Source of the DNA: Paramacrobiotus metropolitanus
Lineage: Eukaryota; Tardigrada; Eutardigrada; Parachela; Macrobiotidae
Reading direction: 5' to 3'
DNA: 64,000 nucleotides
NCBI RefSeq assembly: GCF_019649055.1
Contig: NW_026570421.1
Location: 1-64,000 of the forward strand
Both the position numbers and the translations under genes were made by a program. Numbering within the stretch: the first letter of the stretch is position 1; each line of letters starts with the position of its first letter. This document shows, one piece after another, positions 1 through 8,015 of this stretch. Below the pieces are notes generated by a model. The model did not search any database. It was given only the letters and a program-made list of their open reading frames with translations, and was not told where the DNA came from.

Positions 1-994
1 GTGCCTCTGGTATCAGGATAGACTTTACTGCGTCCCAAACGATTTCTTCGTTTGGCTTAAGGATGAAGGTAAACTTGGAGTGGAGATAGTCACATCCAAG
101 TAGTACGTGCACGTCCGTTAACGTCGGTTGTACGAAGAACGTGTGGTGGCTCTTGTATCCCTGCAGTGTCACCGGTACGGTGCAGCAGTGGGAGACCACA
201 AAGGCGGTTTGTCCGCCAACACCAAGGATTTTGGTGTTCCGTCCTAATGGCTCTGTTTTGATGCCATTGGCGGTGCAGAATTGCTGGCTGATGAGGGATG
301 TCTCCGCTCCAGTGTCCAGCATAGCGAGCGTGTGGACTGGTCCAATTTGGACTTTGTGCGTCCATGCTCTGACAGTCTTTGGTTTGCGGTTTTCATCAAG
401 GCCAACTGTCACTTCCCGCATCACCGGTACTATGGGGATTAGCGACACTGGCCCTGGATCGTCAGGAGCGTATTGAGGTGAAGGTGGCTGCTGTTGGACA
501 GACTCTTCCTGTGGTGGTGTTTCCGCGACCCGTAGGGTGGAAAACATACTTTTGGTGTTAAGGAAGGTCCGTGAACTTTTTATGGTTCGCACCGTTGGTG
601 TGGTGCCGAGGGGTTGTCCGCGGTTCTGGAGCTCACAGATCCGGGGAGTAGACGCCTCGAGAGGTTCGGTTGTCCAGTCTTTTAGGGATCCGACCTCGCT
701 GTCCGTATCTTGTACGGACCATCCTTCCGTTGCGCTGTCGGAGGATGTGTCTGACGCCGATTTAGGGTACGTCATATTCGTGGTGCGACGTCTCGCTTTG
801 CCACGTGTTCGGTTGGCCTTAGGGGTTGAGGCTCCGAGTTTTGGGGATCGGTTGGCCTTAGGGTTAGTTGAGGCTCCGAAAATCGACTTGGTCGCCTGCA
901 GTGCGACTGTCGGCCTGGCATCAATTTTAGAGCCAGGTGGCTCAAACGCTGGTTTGCCGCTGAGCCTGGATCCACTGGTGGGCTGTTGAGCCAT
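1..994 (-). CDS. pol: Retroelement protease-pol polyprotein, N-terminal part
   Basis: An ATG at 994 opens a frame that stays open to the left window edge, giving at least 331 codons. An in-frame stop at 1001-1003 lies just upstream. The first 200 or so residues are hydrophilic and rich in Ser, Thr, Pro and Lys. An aspartic protease domain follows: the active site reads LAMLDTGAETSLIS, with the catalytic Asp near residue 227, and LGCDYLH downstream is typical of retropepsins. Only the protease is inside the window; RT, RNase H and integrase are expected to the left. The frame equals that of the zinc-knuckle Gag ORF but is separated from it by stops, so expression needs frameshifting, splicing or its own start. 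The retropepsin call is firm; the start codon is not. Confidence 0.8.
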   Translation of the reverse strand, partial: MAQQPTSGSRLSGKPAFEPPGSKIDARPTVALQATKSIFGASTNPKANRSPKLGASTPKANRTRGKARRRTTNMTYPKSASDTSSDSATEGWSVQDTDSEVGSLKDWTTEPLEASTPRICELQNRGQPLGTTPTVRTIKSSRTFLNTKSMFSTLRVAETPPQEESVQQQPPSPQYAPDDPGPVSLIPIVPVMREVTVGLDENRKPKTVRAWTHKVQIGPVHTLAMLDTGAETSLISQQFCTANGIKTEPLGRNTKILGVGGQTAFVVSHCCTVPVTLQGYKSHHTFFVQPTLTDVHVLLGCDYLHSKFTFILKPNEEIVWDAVKSILIPEA

Positions 995-1172
995 AGGGGG
1001 TTAATTTGGGATCCATGTAGGGATTAGTTAAGTACGGATTAGTAATGGTTATGTCCGGCGGTTTCGGTTCCGGTCTTAGGTCGGGTGAGTTGCCGATACT
1101 CCCGACCTTAGGCGTTTCCCGCGGTTGGGCTGGCCTGGCTAGGGCTGCCGCCGCCATTGCCATTGGCTTCAC
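942..1172 (-). other. Small ORF bridging gag and pol in a third frame
   Basis: A 76-codon frame opens with a GTG that overlaps the gag stop (GGTGA) and runs 53 nt past the pol ATG. Its product is rich in Pro, Ala, Asn and Thr and has no recognised domain. It is in the -1 frame relative to gag, and pol is +1 from it, so it could be a transframe linker. It could equally be a chance open frame. No slippery heptamer or pseudoknot was identified by eye. Confidence 0.25.
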
Positions 1173-3325
1173 CAGCTGGTCCGGTATGGGTGGTAGCGCT
1201 GCCCTTTCGTTGGCTGGCGTCTGGTATCCCTGTTTTGGACCGTTCTGCCGGTTGCCGCACCTGACCCACTTCCTGAGCCGGTGGATTGCCTTCGGCTGCC
1301 GGTCCCCCCACTACCACGTGGTGGTCTGGGTTGTTTGGGTGGCACTAAGCCGAGGCGGTTAGGATTGGCTGACCCGGTAGGGTAGCCTTTCTGATAGCGA
1401 TTTCGCCAATCCAAATACCATTTCCGGTTTGGATTTTCGCCATATGGCCTGTTCGCGTAGCCACAGCCCTCGGTTGGGTGGTTTCCCCATAGGCAGTGGT
1501 TGCAGGTAATAATACCGTCTTTGGCCCATCGTTCGAACATGCGCTCGACTCTGTCGATATACATGTCCTCTTGTCTGCGGGCCTCTTCGGGGCTCAGAGT
1601 CTGGCGTTGGCCGCTCTGGCCTCCTGGGCTTCGGTTTTGTCCTCCAGGGCTGTTGCTGCTTTGGTTTCCACTAAAGCTGGCGTTTTGGCCCTTGGAGAAC
1701 TTGCCCTTTGGTCCTCCGCCGCTATTGCTCTGGCCATAGCTATAGTTGCCCTGGTTCCGGGCCTGGCCATAGCCGCCACTACCGCCGTTGGGCGGTGTAG
1801 ACCCACGTTGTGGGGAGGCTAAGTTCAAGGCCGCGATGGCGGCGTATGTTGCCTCTATTTGGGCTTGTGTAGCCTGCGGGGGATAAAGTGCCGGTTGTTG
1901 CGGTACAACTTGGGCTTGTGGCGTTTGTATGGCCGTTCGAATGGTTGGGTATCCGCGGCCCGCCTTCCCTTCGTACTCCGGCTTTCCCATTGTGTACTGC
2001 CGGACATAGTCCCGGAATTCTGCCGGTGACTTCGGTATCCGGATATCCAACGCGCGGCGTAGTTCTGGCTCTTTGACGTTCTCCTCAGGAAGTGGAGGGT
2101 CATTGTGTCGTCCGGCCAGCGCGTCTGGAGAGTCAGCATCATAATACTGCTCAGGGGTTTCAGTCAGGTGCTGATAATACCGGTGGGTAATTTCTCCCAT
2201 GGCAGTGGCCTGCTGATTATCATCGCCATATCGAGTGGCAAATTTTTGAAGCCACTCTTCTACTGGCCAGCCGTCCTCGTCTTCGCGATTGGCTTGGCCA
2301 GTGTACCATTCTTTTACAGGGTCCGATAGGGCCATGTAAATGCGGCTCATAAAGTCCGGATCTGGTTTGTTCAGATCAGACGACTGCTTACAGATCCGTC
2401 GGACCTGTGCGAGCCATCCTTTCACCATTGTTTTGTTGCCATCGAATTTTGTAGCTCGGTGCGGACTTGAGCTCGCGTTGGCTTTTCCCATCTCTTGGGC
2501 CATTTCGCTATTTGCTCTCTGGTTGAGAGAGCTGGACTGGCCGGTGGTGATGGGGCAGGTGTTGGCTGCAGTGGTATCTGCGGCACCTGCTGGGGTTGAG
2601 CCAACATTGGCTGTCCCGGTATAAGCTGGATGGCCCCGTTGGACGCCATCCATGCGTATGCTCCATTCGGGAGCTGGACCAACATGGGCGCATTTTGGCC
2701 CTGGCCTGGTTGGGCTGCTGGTCCTGGTGGCATGGCCGCTGTTGGCGGTATGCCTGGTGGGTTGGGCACATTTTGGCCCGTGGGCGTGGTTTGGCCCATC
2801 TGCGGCTGAGCTTGGCCCGTTTGGGCTGCCGCCGAGATAGGAGGGCCAAATAGGCTTAGTTGGCCTACTAGTGGTGGTTGCACCGTTGGTGTACCACTTT
2901 GGCCTCCCATCTGTCCTTGTGGCTGGTGGCCCGAACATTGGGCTCGGCAGGCTGGTCCGGTTTGGATCCATGCCGCTGGTGTGAGCCTGGCTTGTGACCG
3001 GATGTGGACTAAAAGTGAAGTCCATGTTCGGGAATATAGACGGATACAAGGACGGGTACTGTGGCCTTGACCCAAAGTAGCTGTGGCTGGGTATTGCCTG
3101 GCTTGGGTCAAAGCTTGGCCCGCTTGAGTAGACGGATGCGTCTGCGTTGCGGGTGTCACTACCGTCGTTGGACCGATAGTGGCTGTTGTGGTGACCGGGA
3201 TCGGTGGTGGCGGCAGTGTTACTGTCGCCGTTGATGTTCCACGGTCCACCGGGCTGGGAGGCGTGGGTATGGTTGGCCCCGTTGGGGATGTCCAACCGAT
3301 GGTCCTTCCACAGCCATATTCGCAT
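1169..3325 (-). CDS. gag: Retroelement Gag, capsid and nucleocapsid part
   Basis: The ORF has 718 codons. Residues of roughly 1-270 are Pro, Ser, Thr and Gly rich. Residues of about 290-420 resemble a retrotransposon Gag capsid domain: a KFDGNKTMVKGWL start, helices around FMSRIYMALSDPVKEW, then WLQKFATRYGD. A Gly, Asn and Gln rich linker leads to one CCHC zinc knuckle, CNHCLWGNHPTEGC, at residues 608-621. The tail is basic and Gly/Ser/Arg rich, which fits RNA binding. The ORF overlaps the upstream Gag ORF by 107 bp in the +1 frame. Between about 2530 and 2960 another frame looks more protein-like than this one, so the true product may switch frames. Role: packaging of element RNA. Confidence 0.75.
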   Translation of the reverse strand: MRIWLWKDHRLDIPNGANHTHASQPGGPWNINGDSNTAATTDPGHHNSHYRSNDGSDTRNADASVYSSGPSFDPSQAIPSHSYFGSRPQYPSLYPSIFPNMDFTFSPHPVTSQAHTSGMDPNRTSLPSPMFGPPATRTDGRPKWYTNGATTTSRPTKPIWPSYLGGSPNGPSSAADGPNHAHGPKCAQPTRHTANSGHATRTSSPTRPGPKCAHVGPAPEWSIRMDGVQRGHPAYTGTANVGSTPAGAADTTAANTCPITTGQSSSLNQRANSEMAQEMGKANASSSPHRATKFDGNKTMVKGWLAQVRRICKQSSDLNKPDPDFMSRIYMALSDPVKEWYTGQANREDEDGWPVEEWLQKFATRYGDDNQQATAMGEITHRYYQHLTETPEQYYDADSPDALAGRHNDPPLPEENVKEPELRRALDIRIPKSPAEFRDYVRQYTMGKPEYEGKAGRGYPTIRTAIQTPQAQVVPQQPALYPPQATQAQIEATYAAIAALNLASPQRGSTPPNGGSGGYGQARNQGNYSYGQSNSGGGPKGKFSKGQNASFSGNQSSNSPGGQNRSPGGQSGQRQTLSPEEARRQEDMYIDRVERMFERWAKDGIITCNHCLWGNHPTEGCGYANRPYGENPNRKWYLDWRNRYQKGYPTGSANPNRLGLVPPKQPRPPRGSGGTGSRRQSTGSGSGSGAATGRTVQNRDTRRQPTKGQRYHPYRTSW

Positions 3326-5258
3326 GGTAATGCTGCTGATGATACACTGGCTCTCGATAGAAGCGTTGGCCCTGCCGCAAAGCCTCGTCGACTTTTTCTT
3401 GTCGACGTTGTGTATCCGAGTCCGGAAAGGTATGGTAGGACGGTGGTTCTGCGGACAACTCGGAGTTTATGTCTGCGAGGTGTGATTTCTCCGCATCTAA
3501 GCAGGCGTTCTCCGTGCTTAGCCTTTCCAAGTCCTCGTTCAGTTCCGTGATGCGTTGGGTGGCCGCCTGGTAGTCTTTGACCAGGCCGGCGTTATTGGCC
3601 TCCAAAGTGATGATCCGGTCATGTTGGCCCTGGATCACCTGTTTGGCTTGGTTGAAGGCCTGCTCCAATTGGACGAAGTTCTGATGTCCAATGGCGCTAT
3701 TTTGCTCAAGTTGGACCCGAATAGTTGCTTCGGTGTTGAGCTGGCTCTGGAGGGCAACGATCTGTTGCTGGAGTTGCACGTTCTGTGCCTCCTTCTGCTG
3801 AACCGTTTGGCTCATCAGTCCTCCTTGTTGGATAGTCTTCATGAGGTTCTGGTGACTCTCATAAAGGAGGTTGTAGCCGTTCCGCAGGCGGTTGATTTCG
3901 TCCTGCAGGTTGGCCATGTCTTCGGTGAGACGCTCGTTTTCTCTCTGTAGGCGGTCCGCCTCAGAGTCGGTGTCGTCAATGGTGGTCCGGGCCGCAGCCA
4001 AGTCATCCCTGGCTTTGGCCAGCTCAGTCCTCGTAGAGGTGAGCAGGGCTTCTAGGCCCGCCACAGCCGTTTCTAGGCTGTGGATTGTCCTGTTGAGCTG
4101 GTCTCGCTCAGCGTTAGGACATGGTGACAACTTGAGCTGAGTTAGCTCAAGTTGGGTCTGGGCCAGTATGGCCGAGACACGTTTAGCCTCTGCGTCCGAT
4201 TGGACCGCGAGGTTTTTATGTCGGCAGATCTCATCCTGCATCCAACGTTCGGATAGCAGGGCCGCTTCTGCCATGTCCGCCAGCTGTTTAGTCAGGTCCC
4301 GTACTGTGGTCCTGAGTTGGTCGACTTCGTCGATTTCTTCGGGCCGGGTTGCCTGGTTCAGCTTTGGCGGGGTGACGCTGGCGCGGGTTGTGTCCCAGGA
4401 AGGCCGGTTTAGGTCCATCCTGGCTGTGGCACTGCTAAGTTGTGCCAGGTCCACAATTGGCTCTTCGTCCGGTTTGGACGGGCCAGACGCGCCGATGACG
4501 TCATTGGTTGGCGATGGCGTTGCAGGGGTTGAGCCATCAACTTCAAACATGATGGGCGACTGACTCACGGGCTGTTGGCCCTGGTCATGTGCCTTTGGAC
4601 CAGCCTTTTTGGCTTGGCCCTTTACCTTGCGTCCACCTTTGGCCACCGTTGGTGCCTCAGGTTGGATCTGGTCCGAGCCCGGTAGGGTTGGACGTGCTGT
4701 CAGATCCTGGACATCAAGGTTGGACCGGGCCAAGTTGTTTGGCCCTGGTCCATCGATGCGTGTCTTGTCCTCACCTGTGGCTGCCGTTGGCGCCGCAGGT
4801 TGGGCTTGGCCCGGACCAGGTATGGCCGGTTGGTGCGCCAAGTCCCGAGGGACACTGTTGGCCTGGGCCGTCCTATCGGCGCCAGGTTGGCTGTCCAGAG
4901 GCTGGTTGGCCTCGGACAGTTCGTCGGATGCCTCCTGGAATGTGTCGTCCCGGGTGGCATCCAGACTTTCGTCGCTGGTTTCCAGGTCAGCCGGCAGGAT
5001 TTGTCTGTCCCGCCTGGCTTTGGCCTCGACCGAACTCGTTGAGCCGGCCGAGTTTGGCTCGTCTGGTTCAGAACCGCTCTGTTTGGCCCTGCGGAAACCG
5101 TATGTTCCCGGTGGGTCGCGTGTAGCGTAGTTCTTCCCCAGTTGCTTTTTGTATTCGTTGGGTTGGCGCCCGTCCATTGGACTGAGCAATCTCCGTTGGA
5201 GTTGCTCATGGCTGGTGTATGGCATCACCTTGGCCAAGGCGCTTTCAGTTTGGCCCAT
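3219..5258 (-). CDS. gag: Retroelement Gag, N-terminal coiled-coil part
   Basis: The ORF has 679 codons. It starts MGQTESALAK, and Gly2 with Ser6 fits an N-myristoylation signal. Residues of about 20-300 are acidic, Pro/Gln/Ala rich and probably disordered. Residues of about 310-600 form a long heptad-rich coiled coil (many Leu, Gln and Glu). A PPSY motif at residues 605-608 (bases 3435-3446) matches the PPxY late-domain consensus that recruits NEDD4-type ligases in retroviral Gag proteins. Membrane targeting by an acylated N-terminus and budding through PPxY are known Gag functions; their use here is inferred. The ORF ends inside the next Gag ORF, in the frame one base behind it. The ATG is the first of the open frame. 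Confidence 0.7.
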   Translation of the reverse strand: MGQTESALAKVMPYTSHEQLQRRLLSPMDGRQPNEYKKQLGKNYATRDPPGTYGFRRAKQSGSEPDEPNSAGSTSSVEAKARRDRQILPADLETSDESLDATRDDTFQEASDELSEANQPLDSQPGADRTAQANSVPRDLAHQPAIPGPGQAQPAAPTAATGEDKTRIDGPGPNNLARSNLDVQDLTARPTLPGSDQIQPEAPTVAKGGRKVKGQAKKAGPKAHDQGQQPVSQSPIMFEVDGSTPATPSPTNDVIGASGPSKPDEEPIVDLAQLSSATARMDLNRPSWDTTRASVTPPKLNQATRPEEIDEVDQLRTTVRDLTKQLADMAEAALLSERWMQDEICRHKNLAVQSDAEAKRVSAILAQTQLELTQLKLSPCPNAERDQLNRTIHSLETAVAGLEALLTSTRTELAKARDDLAAARTTIDDTDSEADRLQRENERLTEDMANLQDEINRLRNGYNLLYESHQNLMKTIQQGGLMSQTVQQKEAQNVQLQQQIVALQSQLNTEATIRVQLEQNSAIGHQNFVQLEQAFNQAKQVIQGQHDRIITLEANNAGLVKDYQAATQRITELNEDLERLSTENACLDAEKSHLADINSELSAEPPSYHTFPDSDTQRRQEKVDEALRQGQRFYREPVYHQQHYHANMAVEGPSVGHPQRGQPYPRLPARWTVEHQRRQ

Positions 5259-5404
5259 GGTATTTGGGACTTAGGAGATTTCTTTGGTCTTGGTCCGGAC
5301 CGGAACGGGTTGGATCGCTGTCGCTGGTTGGTGCTGGTCAGGTACGCTAGAGCTCAGGTTTAGCGTTAGCTTCCTATGGCCCTATGTTACGTTACTGACC
5401 AGTG

Positions 5405-5412
5405 TGACGTCA
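5405..5412. promoter_or_regulatory. CRE palindrome (TGACGTCA)
   Basis: This is an exact CREB/ATF consensus, about 150 bp upstream of the Gag start. It sits in a GTGTGACGTCACG context. Confidence 0.5.
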
Positions 5413-5562
5413 CGTACGAAATGGTCTTGCAAAAAGCTCTACGTCACGAGTAGCGTGCCGTGAGCAAAAAATGCAAAAAAGTATGAGTCACTACGACTGC
5501 TATAACACGGGGAAGTTTCCACGCGTTCTGATTGGTCAGAAATTTATGGAAAGTTACCACTC

Positions 5563-5570
5563 TGACGTCA
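5563..5570. promoter_or_regulatory. CRE palindrome, second copy
   Basis: A second exact TGACGTCA lies 158 bp from the first. A partial ACGTCACG lies between them at about 5441-5448. Repeated CREs are common in retroviral and retroelement promoters. Confidence 0.5.
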
Positions 5571-5904
5571 CGCGACTTTTTCGCGAAAATTCCGGCTGGA
5601 CAAAATGGCGGTTGTTTTTCGCCGATAATTCGTTAAAATTCACAGAAAATTTTCTCGAGAGTTCTGTTCTATTTTTCTAGGACAGAATTTTACGAGGAAT
5701 CCAAAAATGCCAATTTTAAGCAAATCGGATGAGCGGTTAAAAAGTTATGAGGGGTTTTAGTTAGGTTCTACGCAGAAACCTCGAATTTTCAAAAAGTTCT
5801 ACGAAAACCTACGCGTCACAGCAGGTCTTACCGGCGGTTATTCGCTCCAGACAATGCTGCTCCGTCGTTCCCCTTCACCCTTTTTCAACCGTAAGGGCCG
5901 CAGC

Positions 5905-6115
5905 GCACCCGATAGGGCGTAATGGTGTAACAGGACCGTACCGAGCGCAGTTTTTGCGCCGGGAGCCAAAGCTGCGGGAGGCCTACTTTTAGGCGCTGAC
6001 CCGTATCAACGCAACCCGGTAGGGCGCTTAATTGGACAACTGGGACGTACCGAACGCAGTTTTTGCGCCGGGAGCCAAAGCTGCGGGGGACCTACTTTTA
6101 GGCGCCGACCCGTAT
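5905..6115. repeat. Tandem repeat, unit about 109 bp, two copies
   Basis: The block CGCAGTTTTTGCGCCGGGAG with its flanks at about 5938-6006 recurs at about 6047-6115 with a few substitutions. Small indels occur in the left part. A partial third copy (GGCCTACTT) is visible near 6188. The repeat is GC-rich and unlike the flanking A+T-rich DNA. Within each copy CGCAG/TTTTTGCG can pair locally. Confidence 0.7.
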
Positions 6116-6322
6116 GTAATCCGTCGCGCTGCAGACTTCCAGTGAAGTCTGTATGATGCAGGAGATGATGGTCGCGGGTTTGCTGGCCTACTTATAGGCG
6201 ATCAGCGTAGTTCGACCGATGCCTTCACTGGGGATCAGAGGCCTCGTCGGAAAGAAAACCGAACGATGCTGCTACCATGTCAGATCAGACACAGAAGCAG
6301 GAAGAAATGGGGCAAATACAGC

Positions 6323-6344
6323 CTTTATTGTGATAACAATAAAG
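6323..6344. terminator. Palindrome carrying AATAAA on both strands
   Basis: CTTTATTGT and ACAATAAAG form a perfect 9 bp inverted repeat around a 4-base spacer, so each strand carries an AATAAA hexamer. This could be the poly(A) signal of the retroelement R region. Use as a poly(A) site is inferred. Confidence 0.3.
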
Positions 6345-7467
6345 CAACAACACAAAAACCAACAGAAAACCCAATGCGGGAAAAGCTGGAAAAAGTGCCT
6401 GCAGTGCGCTGGTGAGGAATCGTGATTAATGATTCCGCGTGCTGCGGGTATGCAACTGCTGATGCTGCAAAGCATGGAATCGCCCGTAGGCGCAGGGCTC
6501 CACCCCCAAGAGTGCAGAGAAATGCGCTGATTGGTCAGCGTAGACAAAGTGTACGCTGAGTAAGCAGCGTAATAGCGCGGCACGAATGGAGTAGCCATGT
6601 GCGGGCGGGCGACAGAGCAAAGCCACAAGAGGTGTCTACCGCCTCGAGTGAGCGGTCTCTGACAATTCTCCAGTTATACGCTATAATACTATTGGATCCT
6701 TACATTTTATTTATTTTTTTCTATTTCCAAATATAACGCGGATCGTATGTATAGTACGAGTACTTTTGCAAAAGTAAAAAAGAACAGTTTTTAACTTTGC
6801 TTCGCGCTGGCACACCACCGATGCCTTTGCGGCTTAATTTGACACAAAAACAACGCTTAACAATTGTAAGATGCCAAACATAAAAAGACTGTGGCTTAAA
6901 AAAAGGCTGACGGCGTCAGTGTACGGACGGACATTTACGACTGGTATTATTTGCACTTGCAGCCTCCGGAGAATGGACGACGGGATATTGCAGTTTTATA
7001 TTCGCTTATTGTTAATTTACTACTACACGTTACATTACGTCATGCACTTTAGGTTTCAGTCTGCATCCGTTGATCGTTAAAAATCAACAAAAAATTATTG
7101 TGCACAACTGCAAACATTTTACAAATCTAACTCTGGTAGTCGGCCTGAGGTGGACAAGTTATATGAATCAGAAGTACAGCCGGTGATCTTCTTAGTTAGC
7201 GCGCAATTTTCGCCCCACAACAACACAGAATCAAAGAAAGCCCTGCGAAACTCCGTGAAGCTACATGAAGCAAACTGTAGAGGCATTACCGGTGGTTTGT
7301 CGATGGATGCCATTTACTCGTGCACCGCGATTTACCCTGAAAATCGTTGTCATGAATTCGGTACCGTTCTCCTCCTAACAGCAATCACAAAACATGCGAA
7401 ATCGATAGCGGTTTACCCGGCTAGCAAAGTACCGGTAGGCCGAGTCGGTAGCAATACGATTATGCTA
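6345..7467. other. Intergenic, no convincing gene
   Basis: The left part (to about 6660) is GC-moderate and could still belong to the retroelement; the rest is A+T-rich. Open frames exist, the longest at 7150-7500 with 116 codons, but none has a recognised domain. The 116-codon frame ends inside the terminal repeat of the next element. Confidence 0.4.
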
Positions 7468-7729
7468 CAAGCCCGTTTTCAAACCTGTAGACCGCTGTAA
7501 GCGGGATATTTGAAAAACGTGGGCTTGAGCCATTCAAGGTGCTTCGGCACGTCACGGCGTATTGGTCATTAACGCCACTGCGGTGTGAGGGGTGTGTGAG
7601 AGAGACAAGTATGAGATAGACTGAGTGCCTCTACGACAGTGTAGAGTAGATAAAATCTAGCCTTTAACTGTGCGCTTATTATTCACTGCGTCGCGCTTAC
7701 AGCGGTCTACAGGTTTGAAAACGGGCTTG
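7468..7729. mobile_element. MITE-like element A, 36 bp perfect terminal inverted repeats
   Basis: The left arm 7468-7503 is the exact reverse complement of the right arm 7694-7729. Both ends are flanked by TA, the target duplication typical of Tc1/mariner-type elements. Each arm is CAAGCCC, then a 15 nt segment, then GACCGCTGTAAGCG. No transposase ORF is inside. About 70 bp next to the left arm match element B at 8737, including a GTGC-TTCG-GCAC mini-hairpin. It is a non-autonomous element of 262 bp. Confidence 0.75.
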
Positions 7730-7880
7730 TATATCTGTTCATTCCTGTGTCTTCTGTCGTACATGTGTGAAATGCAACCGGCAAATGCCAAACTACAGCG
7801 ATAGAAGTGCTTACAAAAATTTACTACTGCTTGGATCGATGGCAGTGGCAGTGTCTTGATAGAACAACGCCACTATATGC

Positions 7881-7887
7881 TATATAA
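7881..7887 (+). promoter_or_regulatory. TATA box of the 8.0-11.7 kb membrane-protein gene
   Basis: TATATAA lies 129 bp upstream of the Kozak-type ATG at 8016. A possible 5'UTR acceptor (TTTTTAG) lies between them at about 7990. The TATA spacing would put the start of transcription near 7911. Confidence 0.4.
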
Positions 7888-8015
7888 CGAGCTAACTGGA
7901 GAAACCCGTCGCTACTCTAGATTAGACCCTGCAGTTCTCGGTTCTAATCGGTGGATTTATCTGTTTGTACTGCAATAAAACTTCTGGTTTTTAGGTTTCT
8001 ACAACTGTTGCCACC

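Larger units (their letters stand above)
5259..6322 (-). promoter_or_regulatory. Retroelement leader / putative 5' LTR region
   Basis: About 1 kb upstream of the Gag ATG holds no convincing ORF on either strand. It contains two full CRE palindromes, a further CRE-like ACGTCA core near 5441, and a two-copy tandem repeat of about 109 bp. This fits an LTR or leader with promoter activity. No primer-binding site could be assigned with confidence, and LTR ends cannot be set without the second LTR. Confidence 0.4.
1..6344 (-). mobile_element. LTR retrotransposon, 5' half (truncated by window edge)
   Basis: The minus strand reads leader, N-terminal Gag, capsid/nucleocapsid Gag, then protease. This is the gag-pro-pol order of LTR retroelements. 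The retroviral-type DTG protease site and the CCHC knuckle make the class secure. Reverse transcriptase, integrase and the 3' LTR would lie left of base 1, so LTR ends, target-site duplication and clade (Ty3/gypsy versus BEL or other) cannot be set here. The right boundary is a guess, placed after a palindromic poly(A)-signal region. The main reading frames are open over kilobases, which suggests a fairly young copy, but gag is split over more than one frame. Confidence 0.8.

Noticed and set aside
1139-1171. MLV-style readthrough of the gag TGA into pol
   Set aside because: A TAG follows nine sense codons later in the same frame.
3179-5130. Long plus-strand ORFs (3179-3550, 3555-3950, 4168-4563, 4589-5125, 4609-5130)
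   Set aside because: They are antisense to the retroelement Gag ORFs and arise from its biased codon composition; they show no domain.
7150-7500. 116-codon plus-strand ORF
   Set aside because: No domain, no promoter or splice support, and its end lies inside the terminal repeat of element A.
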